A stretch of 64,000 bases of DNA, taken from assembly GCA_024277255.1 (NCBI GenBank), contig JAJRVQ010000107.1, positions 18,303 to 82,302 of the forward strand, given 5' to 3'. The notes under the pieces are model-generated. The model was given only the letters and a program-made list of their open reading frames with translations. It searched no databases and had not been told where the DNA came from. Source of the DNA: Acidobacteriota bacterium (GTDB lineage: Bacteria; Acidobacteriota; Thermoanaerobaculia; Multivoradales; SZUA-115). Every line of letters starts with the position of its first letter. Within the stretch, counting starts at the first letter, position 1. A program made the position numbers and the translations under genes. Below are positions 26,463 through 34,882 of this stretch, one piece after another.

Positions 26463-27645
26463 TCCTGTGCGCGCGGTGGTTCTTTCAGGCGGCGGCGCCG
26501 ACGGCGCCTACGAAGTCGGGGTGCTCAAGGCGCTGATCAACGGACGCTCACCGGCCAACGGCTTCTCGGCCCTCGATCCCGACATCTTCACCGGGACCTC
26601 GATCGGCTCCTTCAACTGCTCCTTCCTCGTCTCACAGTGGCACCAGTTCGGCCTGGCTTCGATCGGCAACCTGGAGAGCGTCTGGCTGGACAGGTTGGCG
26701 AGCACCGCGAGCGACTGTGGAAACGGTGCCTACCGGCTGCGTGCAAACCCGCTCGATCTGCTGAACCCGGGCTGTCTGATCGACGATCCGCTGAACCTCT
26801 TGCGCCGCTTCGCCGTCGATAGCGCCGAGGTCGGGTGGGAAGGTATCCGGCGATTCGCCCACCTGTTCTCCGACTACGACAGCGGGTTGGAGAGGGTTGT
26901 CGAGCTGTTCAACTTCTCTAGTTTCATCTCCCGTGAACCCTGGCAACGGACCATCCGCGATACGATCGATTTCGAGGCGATTCGCCGGTCCGAGAAAGTG
27001 CTGCGCATCATCGCCACCAACTGGGCGACGGGGGAGCTGAAGATCTTCGAGAACTTCGAGATGAGCGACACCCTGGGCCAGCGGGCGATCGAGGCTTCGA
27101 GCGCTGTACCGGGCTTCTTCCCGCCGGCCGATGTGGGGTCGCAACCGTTCGTCGACGGTAGCGTCTTGTTGAATACGCCGTTGACCCCCGCCATCCATGC
27201 GGGGGGGACGGAGATCTACATCGTCTACCTCGACCCCGATATCCGCTCACTGCCGCTGGCGGACGAAGAGAACACTCTGGAGACCCTGTACAGGATGCAG
27301 CAGATCGGCTGGGCGTCGAGCGTCAAGTCGGACCTTGACGCGGCTCGCCGGATCAACGAAGTCCTACGCTTCGTGGGGCGGGAAGCCACCAGCCGGGAGC
27401 CGACCGACTCCGCCCTACGCCAGTTCGTCCAGCGCTATGCACGGTTCAAGCCGCTGGTGGTGCACCGGTTCTTCCCCCGCGAAGCGCTCAGCGGAACGCT
27501 CGGCCTGCTCAATCTCAAGAAAGAGCGGCTCGAGTTCTTGATCCGGCGGGGCTTCGAGGACGCGGTCGAGCATGACTGTGAGAGGTCGGGCTGTCTGCTA
27601 GTCGATCGCTCGGCCATTTCGCCAGAGACCACGAGGAGCTTGTGA
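26455..27645 (+). CDS. Patatin-like phospholipase
   Basis: 396 residues from GTG 26455, overlapping the previous gene. Patatin-type Ser-Asp dyad hydrolase: oxyanion loop VVLSGGGADGAYEVG at the N-terminus, nucleophile elbow FTGTSIGSFN (Ser in GTSIG) and the Asp motif PFVDGSVLLNTPL (DGS in place of the usual DGG/DGA). Such enzymes cleave acyl esters of phospholipids or neutral lipids at membrane or droplet surfaces. The length, about 400, exceeds a minimal patatin domain because of an inserted helical region after the nucleophile. Context: a lipid-related operon with acyltransferase, ACP and other hydrolases. No signal peptide, so cytosolic. Confidence 0.9.
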   Translation: MVDPVRAVVLSGGGADGAYEVGVLKALINGRSPANGFSALDPDIFTGTSIGSFNCSFLVSQWHQFGLASIGNLESVWLDRLASTASDCGNGAYRLRANPLDLLNPGCLIDDPLNLLRRFAVDSAEVGWEGIRRFAHLFSDYDSGLERVVELFNFSSFISREPWQRTIRDTIDFEAIRRSEKVLRIIATNWATGELKIFENFEMSDTLGQRAIEASSAVPGFFPPADVGSQPFVDGSVLLNTPLTPAIHAGGTEIYIVYLDPDIRSLPLADEENTLETLYRMQQIGWASSVKSDLDAARRINEVLRFVGREATSREPTDSALRQFVQRYARFKPLVVHRFFPREALSGTLGLLNLKKERLEFLIRRGFEDAVEHDCERSGCLLVDRSAISPETTRSL

Positions 27646-30041
27646 TGAGTACGCCAGAGCCAGCAGAGCCACGCGCCGGCGCGCCCTCAACGCCGTCGCT
27701 GAGTCCGCCCGAGGGCTCCCTACCGGACCTCAATGCCGAGACCTACCCGGTGGAGGAGGTGCAGACACTGCTCGATCGAGCGGCCTATTTCAGCCTTCTG
27801 GCCCAACCCGACCTCGAGTATGCCAAGAGGGTTCCGCTGATCCCGGATCAGTCCTCCGGGCCGAGCCGGGAGCAGGGTAGAGAAGGGCTGATCATCGCCG
27901 CGGATCTGCACGGCTTGGCGACACGTTTTGGCGCGACGGCCGAGCCGTCAGCCGATACTGTCGTCGGTGAGCCGGTGGCGCGCTACCTTTCCCGCTTCCT
28001 ATTCGCTCCGGCGGACTTCGGCTGGCAGCCCGGCCGCCATCCACCGGCGACCCGCTTTGACCCCACTCGCGAACAAGACTTCGTTCTCTACGGCGACCGG
28101 ATCGCCTTCGGAGAAGACGAACGCCATGGCTTCTTCGGCTACGGCGTGGGCAAGACCTTTCCGCTGACCATCCAGGGAGAACCCCGGCTGCTGGTCGGCG
28201 CCGTCGGCAATGTTACCCAGGGCTTCGGCAAGTTCCGCGGTCTGGAGGGTGTCTATTCCTTGAATGGGGTGCTGACGGCAGAGCTCGGCTTCGCTGGAAG
28301 TTGGCTCTGTCGCATGGTCGATCCGCAAGGACGGTTCCACTCGCAAGAGCCGCTTGCCGAGTTGGTTCCCGAACTTGCCTCCGCGGGGCAACGAGGACGC
28401 GCCGAGGCTGGTGCCTCCTATCTCGTCCTGTCCGGCCGCAAACCGAGCCCACCACCGCCAACCCGATACGGGCCACCGCCGGGCGGAGGCCCCGGCCGGG
28501 TCACCCTGTTGACCACCGCGAGAATGACCTCGACGCGCCCGCTGCTGGCCTTGACCGGGGCCGGAGGGCTGCGCACCGCGCTGGAGGAGGGCGAGACGGT
28601 CGGTGAACTGGATGCCCGGATCACGCTGGACCTGGCCGCAGCGCCGGGAACGGCGCAGCGGCCGAACCCGTTTGCCACCCACAACTTGTATCGCTTTACC
28701 ACGGCCGAGGGGCGGCGGCTGGGTACGGTCACCGCAGAGATCCTTCTCGGGCGATCCTTCGATCTTGCCTTTGCGTCGGCTCCCGGGCTGAAGGCCCTTC
28801 GCTTCGGTGGCTTCGGTCGGGTGACGGAGGGTACCGGGATCTTCGAGGGCGCCGAGGGCTTGGTTTCGATCAATTCGGCGGTCGGACTCGCTCCGCACGC
28901 GTTGTCGATGCTGCATGTTATGCGCCTCACTCATCCGCCGCGGCCCGCCGCGGCGCCGGGTGGGGGCGGTGTGGAGCGCCCGCGCTCCGCCGCAGCACCA
29001 CGGGCGACGAGGAACAACTCAGGAGGTAAAACCATGGTCGGGACAGTCCACGAACACGACCTTGTGCTGCGGACCGGAGAACGGATGCACTACCGCGAGG
29101 CGGGGTCGCCAGACGGTCGGCCGATTCTGCTGCTGCACGGCAACCCCGGGTACTCGCTGGCTTGGAACCCGGTGATGGAGAGGCTGGCCGACTTGGGGCG
29201 GCTGATCGCTCCCGACCTGATCGGTTTCGGTGACTCACAGAAGACCGACACACCGCCCTCCTTCTACCACCACGCGGAGTTCGTCGACCAGTTTGTCGAA
29301 GGGCTGGGGCTGCGCGATATGACCCTCTTCATCCAGGACTGGGGGGGCGCCATCGGCTTCGACCACGCGGTGCGCCACCAGGAGAACATCCGCGCCATCG
29401 CCTTCTTCGAGGCGATCCTCAAACCGTACGAGAGTTGGGAGAGTTTTCCCCAGCAGATCGACCCGGCCAAGATCGCTCAAGGCGATCCGCAACAGAGCAA
29501 GTCGGCTCTGGCCCGGCAGAAGTTCCAGGAGTTTCGCCAAGATCCTCGCATCGGCGGCAAGGGGTGGGAGCAGATCACCGCCGGCAACATCTTCGTCAAG
29601 ATCTTCATGGGGCCGCTGCTCGGCCACCCGTTCGATCCACGGCAGATTCCCGAGCCGGAAAAAGACCCAGTGCTGGGCCCCTTGCTGGCACCCTACTTCC
29701 GTCCCTTCCCGACGATTTGGTCGCGCAATTCAATCTGGCGATTGGCCCGGGAGATCCCCATTGCCGGAGAGCCGGCCGATGTCACCGTCAGCGTGCGCCA
29801 CTACAGCGAGGTACTGGCCGGGTGGGAGGTGCCCAAACTGTTGATCTATTCCAACAGCGGACCGACCCTCAAGGAGGAGCACGCCGAGTGGGTGCGGCGC
29901 AACTGGTCGCGGAACCTCACCGTTCGCAACCTGGATCAGATTCCCGGGGTCGAGGTTGTCGAAGGCACACACTTCCTGCAACAAACCCATCCCGACCAGA
30001 TCTCGGACCTCTTCAGGGAATGGTACTCGCGGCTGGGCTAG
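27645..30041 (+). CDS. Fusion: tandem AOC/dirigent-like barrels + haloalkane-dehalogenase-like hydrolase
   Basis: 798 residues from ATG 27645 (GGAG 7-8 nt upstream; it overlaps the previous stop as TGATG). The first 430 residues hold two copies of a barrel-like repeat, each ending in a hallmark of allene-oxide-cyclase/dirigent barrels: VGNVTQGFGKFRGLEGVYSL and FGRVTEGTGIFEGAEGLVSI. A Pro/Gly/Arg-rich linker (about 430-463) leads to an alpha/beta hydrolase: LLLHGNPGYSLAW, nucleophile IQDWGGAIGFDH (Asp-Trp-Gly), LAREIPIAGEPADV and a terminal GTHFLQQ with the catalytic His. Asp-nucleophile enzymes of this type remove halogen from alkyl halides or act on related substrates. A strong internal ribosome site lies just before the hydrolase. 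Confidence 0.82.
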   Translation: MSTPEPAEPRAGAPSTPSLSPPEGSLPDLNAETYPVEEVQTLLDRAAYFSLLAQPDLEYAKRVPLIPDQSSGPSREQGREGLIIAADLHGLATRFGATAEPSADTVVGEPVARYLSRFLFAPADFGWQPGRHPPATRFDPTREQDFVLYGDRIAFGEDERHGFFGYGVGKTFPLTIQGEPRLLVGAVGNVTQGFGKFRGLEGVYSLNGVLTAELGFAGSWLCRMVDPQGRFHSQEPLAELVPELASAGQRGRAEAGASYLVLSGRKPSPPPPTRYGPPPGGGPGRVTLLTTARMTSTRPLLALTGAGGLRTALEEGETVGELDARITLDLAAAPGTAQRPNPFATHNLYRFTTAEGRRLGTVTAEILLGRSFDLAFASAPGLKALRFGGFGRVTEGTGIFEGAEGLVSINSAVGLAPHALSMLHVMRLTHPPRPAAAPGGGGVERPRSAAAPRATRNNSGGKTMVGTVHEHDLVLRTGERMHYREAGSPDGRPILLLHGNPGYSLAWNPVMERLADLGRLIAPDLIGFGDSQKTDTPPSFYHHAEFVDQFVEGLGLRDMTLFIQDWGGAIGFDHAVRHQENIRAIAFFEAILKPYESWESFPQQIDPAKIAQGDPQQSKSALARQKFQEFRQDPRIGGKGWEQITAGNIFVKIFMGPLLGHPFDPRQIPEPEKDPVLGPLLAPYFRPFPTIWSRNSIWRLAREIPIAGEPADVTVSVRHYSEVLAGWEVPKLLIYSNSGPTLKEEHAEWVRRNWSRNLTVRNLDQIPGVEVVEGTHFLQQTHPDQISDLFREWYSRLG
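29034..30041 (+). CDS. Possible separately translated haloalkane-dehalogenase-like hydrolase (internal start)
   Basis: 335 residues, a normal length for a stand-alone haloalkane dehalogenase, beginning MVGTVHEHDLVLRTGERMHY. The ATG at 29034 follows AGGAGGT (29021-29027) with 6-nt spacing, the strongest Shine-Dalgarno in the operon, although the upstream frame is open into it. Motifs: HGNP oxyanion region, Asp nucleophile in QDWGG, FFEAILKPYESW lid start and His in GTHF. Substrate unknown. Confidence 0.65.
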   Translation: MVGTVHEHDLVLRTGERMHYREAGSPDGRPILLLHGNPGYSLAWNPVMERLADLGRLIAPDLIGFGDSQKTDTPPSFYHHAEFVDQFVEGLGLRDMTLFIQDWGGAIGFDHAVRHQENIRAIAFFEAILKPYESWESFPQQIDPAKIAQGDPQQSKSALARQKFQEFRQDPRIGGKGWEQITAGNIFVKIFMGPLLGHPFDPRQIPEPEKDPVLGPLLAPYFRPFPTIWSRNSIWRLAREIPIAGEPADVTVSVRHYSEVLAGWEVPKLLIYSNSGPTLKEEHAEWVRRNWSRNLTVRNLDQIPGVEVVEGTHFLQQTHPDQISDLFREWYSRLG

Positions 30042-30071
30042 TTGCCCGCGATTGAAGACAAGGAGTTCACA

Positions 30072-30719
30072 ATGACCATGGATCAGCGTCTCGCGGAAAT
30101 CATCGAATCGGCGTCGAAGACCGTTCACCACGCTCTGCAAATGGAGGCCCCCGGGGGTGGCCTCGTGCTGGCGGCGAAGCAGGCGGGGGATCGGCCGGTG
30201 ATGGCCTGTCGCTCTCCCGCCATGGCGACCATCCGGCAAGGCATCGACGGGCGCCTGCACTTCGTGGTGAGCGGTCCTCTGGAGAGTCTCACCGGCGAGG
30301 CGGTGGGCCATTTTCGCGGCGTCTTTCAGGCCAAGATCTTTTCCAAGACGGACCTGTTCGACTATCCCGACCCGCCCAGCCGGCCGTTTGATCGGCCCTG
30401 GAGCGCCGGGGAAGCCGAGTCGCCCAAGGCGCTCAACCCCACCAAGTCCGAGTGGACCTTCGACCGGCTGGGTCACCGGGTCACGGGCTCGGGGTATGGC
30501 ATGGCCCGCATTGCTATCGAACCGTTCGCCGGTAGCCACTTCTGGCTTTCCGCGACCTCCTTTCTGTGGGGGCACAGCGGCTCCGGAGTGGCCGACCATC
30601 TCGGTCAGGCGGCGACGCTGGCCACGGCGACCTTCCCGTCGACGCCCTCCCTGGTGGATGGAGTGTCGTTCCCTATCCAGCTGTACCACTATCTGACGCT
30701 GAGCCCCATCAGCGACTGA
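30072..30719 (+). CDS. Unknown 215-residue protein
   Basis: ATG 30072 behind AAGGAG, 30 nt after the preceding gene. No family recognised. The N-terminus is helical (RLAEIIESASKTVHHALQM). The centre alternates strands and turns (LHFVVSGPLESLTGEAVGHF, FQAKIFSKTDLFDYPDP). The C-terminal part has hydrophobic strands (GYGMARIAIEPFAGSHFWL) and ends YHYLTLSPISD. No signal peptide or membrane span. The GHFRGVFQ segment vaguely recalls the barrel repeats of the previous gene, so a related lipocalin/AOC-type barrel is possible, but this is a weak impression. Confidence 0.72.
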   Translation: MTMDQRLAEIIESASKTVHHALQMEAPGGGLVLAAKQAGDRPVMACRSPAMATIRQGIDGRLHFVVSGPLESLTGEAVGHFRGVFQAKIFSKTDLFDYPDPPSRPFDRPWSAGEAESPKALNPTKSEWTFDRLGHRVTGSGYGMARIAIEPFAGSHFWLSATSFLWGHSGSGVADHLGQAATLATATFPSTPSLVDGVSFPIQLYHYLTLSPISD

Positions 30720-30739
30720 ACCTGTAGGGAGAGACCGCG

Positions 30740-33700
30740 ATGCGACAGCTCCTCAAGTCGGCTATTAGCTTCTCCTGGTCGCTCTCCATGCTCGGCGTCC
30801 AGCAGATGGTTCGCATCCTCGATCCGAGGAAGGAGGATCCGAGCGACCCTCCGGCACCGCCTCGTGGGATCGGTGCGGGTCACCCCGGAGCCTCTCCGCC
30901 CGGCGCATCTTCCTCCTCATCGCCGACCGCCAGGCCCGCCAGTTCGGTGCCGCCAGCAGGACCGCCTGCGGCACCGTCGGAGGCTGCACCGGTGAAACTG
31001 GCTCCGCCGCCCTCGCCCCGCGAACTGCTGCGACCTTCGGGAACGGTCGACTCGGGGCGGCTCGATGTTTCACGCTTCGCCGTCATCGGCGGCGGCCTAG
31101 CCGCGGGCGCCAGCGGCTTTGGAACCAGCGCCACCGGTCAGCGCTGGAGCTTCCCGGCCCAGCTGGCTCACCGCATGGGGACTCGCTTGCGCCAACCGCT
31201 CATTCAACCGCCGGGCATCGGCAACCCGCCGGGGTTGGCTGAACTCCCGGTCCGGCTGCCGGCGCTGGCGCAGACGACGGTGGTCGAAGAGGGGGTCTCC
31301 GCGCCGCTGCCGGGCAACCTCAGCATTCCCGGCTTTCGCCTCGCCGATGCCGCCGGCCTACGCGCCGAGATGCCGTTGGTGCGGCAGGAGGACAGCCGGC
31401 AAAGTGCCGCCAATCTGATCCTGGCCATGCCCTGTTTGGCACAGGGCGAGGAGGAGACTGAGTTGCCTACGCAGCTGGAAGCGGCGGTGAGCCAGCGGCC
31501 GACCTTGACTCTGGTCGCTCTGGGGTATCAGGATCTCCTCGAAGCCGCGCTGGAGACGGGGCCAGAGGCTCTGGCCTCCGCCGGCGAGGTAGACCAGGCC
31601 GTTCGGTTTATTCTCCAGGCGCTGACCGAAGCGGGGTCGCAGATCGTTGTCGCCACCATTCCCGATCCGTTCGATACGCCGGCCTGCACCTCTCGCGAAG
31701 AGGCGGCTCGAACCCTGCGCACGACGCCGGAACTGCTCGGCCAGCTGTTCGGTGTCGAAGCGGAGGATCGTCTCACCTGCGCCGGCCTCCACGACCTGGC
31801 CTACCGGCTACTCGGCGGCGCCTCCTCGATCCGGCCCCAGCGGTGGCTGATCCCGGCCGAGCAAGCCGATCAACTACGCTGCCGGCTGGAGGAGATCAAC
31901 GGAGTGATCCGCCGCCTAGCCCAGGACAACGGTGCTCTGGTGTTCGATCTGCACGATCTCTGGCGCCGAGTTCGCAGGCAGGGTATCCGCTGCGCTGGTC
32001 GCACCCTCACCGCGGACTACTTCGGGGGCTTCTACGACCTGGGCGGGTACTACCCTGGGGCGACGGGTCATTCGGTGATCGCTAACGATCTTCTCGGCTT
32101 GCTCAACACTCAGTTCGGCGCCCAGTTCGAGGCGATCGATCTGGCGCGAGTCGCGGAGCAGGACCCGGTGGCCGACTATGCCAGCGCCAGCGGCGAAATT
32201 TGGCGCCAGTCGCCGGCCGCGTCGGCAGTGGCGATGCAACCCCCGATGCGCCCCCCGATGCAACCCAGCCCCGTGAGCCTGGCGCCGGCCGCCGGGGAGG
32301 TGGTCACCTCGTCGCCGGATTGGCAGTTCGAACTGCCGCCGGGTCTGGTGCAGGAGTTACCGCTGGCCCGAGAGGCCAGCTACTACGGCGATGCCATTCG
32401 AGTGGTCGATTGCACCGATCCTCGCGACCGCCAGTGGGGTAGCTGCGCCGGAGTTCTCTTCGGCGGCCTCGCCTTGTTCGACAGCCATCTCGAGGGGCGG
32501 TTGCGCTTGCGCTTCTCGCCGCCTAACAACGACGTCACCCGCTTTGAAGTCTCTATCGTCGAGGGAGCGCGCGGCGAGGACAGCGTCCTTGCCGCTCCCT
32601 GGCTCTTTCGCTGGCCGGTTCACGGTGGCCGGGTCGAAGATGGCCCCGGGGTTGTCTCCTCCGGCAAGCTCAATCTGGTAACCGGCGAGGTGAGCAACCT
32701 CGACCTGCGAGTCCGTTTTCTCAACTCGGCTCTCTTCGCCTTGTTGCGGGTTAACCCGAACTTTCCCACCCAGCCCATCGCCTTTCCCGGCGCCTACGGA
32801 TCGGCCAGCGGTCGTTTCGAGCAGCGCGAAGACGGGCTGCTCGACTTCACCTTCACCGGTACCACCTTCATTCCGCTCGGCGCCGAGCTGGGAGGGGATC
32901 CGGTCCGTTGGGCCTTGCCGTTTACCGGGCCCGAGCAACGCTTCGCCTCGATCCCAGCGAGAGGGTTGGCCCTCCACCCGCACCTCCACCTGTCGACCCG
33001 CGAAGAGGCCACGAGTTCGCAGAAGCGGGCTGCGCCCACGCTGCCGACCAACACGGTTCACCAGTACACTCTGTTCAGCCACAACAGCGCTTTCGGTGAC
33101 GTCTTCGGTCTTGAGATTCCCGAACTCGGCGGCCCTGCCACCGGGCGGTCGCACGTCGCTGGGCGGCTGCAGATCCAATTCGGCGAGCCCTTTGGCCGGT
33201 CGCAGTCCATCGCCATCTCCTCGCTGCCGCCGGGAGGTCTGATGATCGCCCGGGAACCGTTGCCTCTCGACGCCGATTTCCCCGGTCGCCTAGCTCCCGG
33301 CCTGCTGGGTCACAACGAACTGCTGCGATTCCCCTTGCGCAGTTACTACCTGGATGCCGTGGAGTTGATCGACGACCCCTTCGATCTTGCTGTCGGTGCC
33401 ATCGATTTGGACACCGGCGAGGTTCGTCACGGGCTGCTGCATCGCGGCCTGATCGGCCAGAACCTCTTCTACGCCTTGCTGCGGGTCGAGCCACGAACGC
33501 CGAGGTCCTCCTTCTTCTTCCATGGGCCGGCTAGCCTCGAAGGGTCGCAAGACTACTCGGTCTACCGTTTCCGGGGCGAGGTCATGGTGCCCTATCCGGA
33601 AGGGTTTGCCTTCCCGGCTCCGGACCTTGCCAGCGGCTACGCCGCCGGGCCGAACTCGCGGCTCGATCCCTACTTTTGGCTTCGTGCGATTCGCGATCAA

Positions 33701-34108
33701 CAACCCTCGGGTGAGGGGTTGCAGAGCGAGGGGCGCGAGGTGCGCGCCTCGACCGGCGAGATCTTTACCTATCGCTTGTCGATCCCCGGCAACAAGGGCG
33801 GTGGCTACTTCGACTACACCAATCACAGTCGGGGTGGCACCTTCCGCATGAGCCATCTGCTGTGGCGTTGCCTGCAGCGAAGCTCGGCGGATGGGGGCGA
33901 CGCCGGGCGCGCCGACACGATGAGCGCCGACACGGTGAGCTTCACCGCTGTCGGAAGGTGGAGCCTGGACGACTCCGGCCAGCTACACACGGCGGCGGTT
34001 CATCTCTCCACCAACCCGCGGGCACCCTACGTCAGCATTTTGATCGACGGCGGAGCGGTCTCCAACGTCAATACCAAACCGGCCCGCGAGGAGGATGCCC
34101 TGCCTTGA
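30740..34108 (+). CDS. Large protein: shared N-terminal motif, degenerate GDSL/SGNH domain, beta-rich C-terminus
   Basis: 1122 residues, last gene of the block. It opens MRQLLKSAISFSWSLSMLG, the shared motif, then a Pro/Ala-rich linker to about residue 100. Residues 110-470 resemble a GDSL/SGNH lipase: block I is FAVIGGGLAAGASGFG, where the family has GDS, so the Ser nucleophile appears replaced by Gly; block III-like LTLVALGYQDLLEA; block V-like YPGATGHSVIANDLL retains the His. From about 520 to the end are beta-rich segments with repeated features (LRLRFSPPNNDVTRFEVSIVE, RLQIQFGEPFGRSQSIAIS; RFLNSALFALLRVNPNF, GQNLFYALLRVEPRTP), suggesting an internal duplication. Probably a structural or acyl-binding protein rather than an active esterase. 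Confidence 0.72.
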   Translation: MRQLLKSAISFSWSLSMLGVQQMVRILDPRKEDPSDPPAPPRGIGAGHPGASPPGASSSSSPTARPASSVPPAGPPAAPSEAAPVKLAPPPSPRELLRPSGTVDSGRLDVSRFAVIGGGLAAGASGFGTSATGQRWSFPAQLAHRMGTRLRQPLIQPPGIGNPPGLAELPVRLPALAQTTVVEEGVSAPLPGNLSIPGFRLADAAGLRAEMPLVRQEDSRQSAANLILAMPCLAQGEEETELPTQLEAAVSQRPTLTLVALGYQDLLEAALETGPEALASAGEVDQAVRFILQALTEAGSQIVVATIPDPFDTPACTSREEAARTLRTTPELLGQLFGVEAEDRLTCAGLHDLAYRLLGGASSIRPQRWLIPAEQADQLRCRLEEINGVIRRLAQDNGALVFDLHDLWRRVRRQGIRCAGRTLTADYFGGFYDLGGYYPGATGHSVIANDLLGLLNTQFGAQFEAIDLARVAEQDPVADYASASGEIWRQSPAASAVAMQPPMRPPMQPSPVSLAPAAGEVVTSSPDWQFELPPGLVQELPLAREASYYGDAIRVVDCTDPRDRQWGSCAGVLFGGLALFDSHLEGRLRLRFSPPNNDVTRFEVSIVEGARGEDSVLAAPWLFRWPVHGGRVEDGPGVVSSGKLNLVTGEVSNLDLRVRFLNSALFALLRVNPNFPTQPIAFPGAYGSASGRFEQREDGLLDFTFTGTTFIPLGAELGGDPVRWALPFTGPEQRFASIPARGLALHPHLHLSTREEATSSQKRAAPTLPTNTVHQYTLFSHNSAFGDVFGLEIPELGGPATGRSHVAGRLQIQFGEPFGRSQSIAISSLPPGGLMIAREPLPLDADFPGRLAPGLLGHNELLRFPLRSYYLDAVELIDDPFDLAVGAIDLDTGEVRHGLLHRGLIGQNLFYALLRVEPRTPRSSFFFHGPASLEGSQDYSVYRFRGEVMVPYPEGFAFPAPDLASGYAAGPNSRLDPYFWLRAIRDQQPSGEGLQSEGREVRASTGEIFTYRLSIPGNKGGGYFDYTNHSRGGTFRMSHLLWRCLQRSSADGGDAGRADTMSADTVSFTAVGRWSLDDSGQLHTAAVHLSTNPRAPYVSILIDGGAVSNVNTKPAREEDALP

Positions 34109-34110
34109 GA

Positions 34111-34467
34111 TCACTCCTTCCAGGCGCACCAGGCGCGGATCACCGCTTCGAGTTCGCCTTGACTTTGCTCGACCTCCTCAAGGTCCTTGAAGCGCATCGT
34201 TCGCACCAGCCTGCCATCGCCCTGCAAGCGCGTGTGTTCTCCCGGAATCTCGGCACCGCGGTGAAACATTAGGCTAACGAACTTCTTCGCCGGGCTGAAG
34301 CTGGCGATGTTGCCTCGGAAGGCGAAGGTCGGCGTCTTCCACTTGATCGATTCCTCGATGCGCGGATCCGTAGCGAGGATGATCTGCCGTACGCGCTGCA
34401 TGGCCTCCTTGTGAGGTAGGTCGCAGCTCTTGAACCAATCGTCAACGGGTGCATCTGTCTTTGTCAT
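34111..34467 (-). CDS. DUF1801 domain protein
   Basis: 118 residues from the ATG at 34465-34467 (MTKTDAPVDDWF); an ATG 6 nt upstream is nearly adjacent to the GGAGGT ribosome site, so the second is preferred. It shows the DUF1801 (YdhG/YjbR-type) pattern: AMQRVRQIILATDPRIEESIKWKTPTF, YF-like region NIASFSPAKKFVSLMFHRGAEIPG and MRFKDLEEVE. These are small soluble proteins of unknown function. It is convergent with the 24-kb operon, its stop lying 2 nt from that operon's last stop. Confidence 0.85.
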   Translation of the reverse strand: MTKTDAPVDDWFKSCDLPHKEAMQRVRQIILATDPRIEESIKWKTPTFAFRGNIASFSPAKKFVSLMFHRGAEIPGEHTRLQGDGRLVRTMRFKDLEEVEQSQGELEAVIRAWCAWKE

Positions 34468-34882
34468 GGCCATACCTCCGGAGGATCGGTTGCGATAAGG
34501 GTTCATACCATCTGGACACGAAGGCGTGCCCTCACGCCTGGCGCCGGTGCTCTGCGGCGAGCGAACGAGCGCGGCTCAGAAGAAGAGGCGAACGTGCGCG
34601 CGTATCTGTAATCACGTTCACGATAAAGATGGTTGAGCCTACCATGCCACCTTTGAACTGGCGGTGGAGGAGCGCCGGTTGTTACAGATCTGCCTACAGA
34701 AACGTGGGCAAGAAAGGCAAGGACAGCTTCGCCCTTCACGCAACTACACCGGATCGGTCGCCAGCAACACCGAGCGGCTGAGGCTGTCGTCGCGTAGGAG
34801 ATAGGCAGCCTCGATACCGGCTCGGAATAGGTACCACCTTTGTGTGGACAGCGCCCGCGAGCCCTCCGCAGCCCGGCCGCGG
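34468..34882. other. Intergenic region with a gene remnant
   Basis: 415 bp. It holds the 52-bp DUF1330 fragment at 34747-34798 and otherwise no gene I can support. Short open frames here on both strands have no family signature. Confidence 0.55.
34747..34798 (-). pseudogene. Duplicated 3' fragment of the DUF1330 gene
   Basis: 52 bp matching 35679-35730, the 3' end of the intact DUF1330 gene, at 50 of 52 positions and in the same orientation. It encodes RDDSLSRSVLLATDPV, against RDDSLIRSVLLATDPV in the intact gene. The toxin-antitoxin genes lie between the fragment and the intact copy, so the module was probably inserted with a local duplication. Confidence 0.8.
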
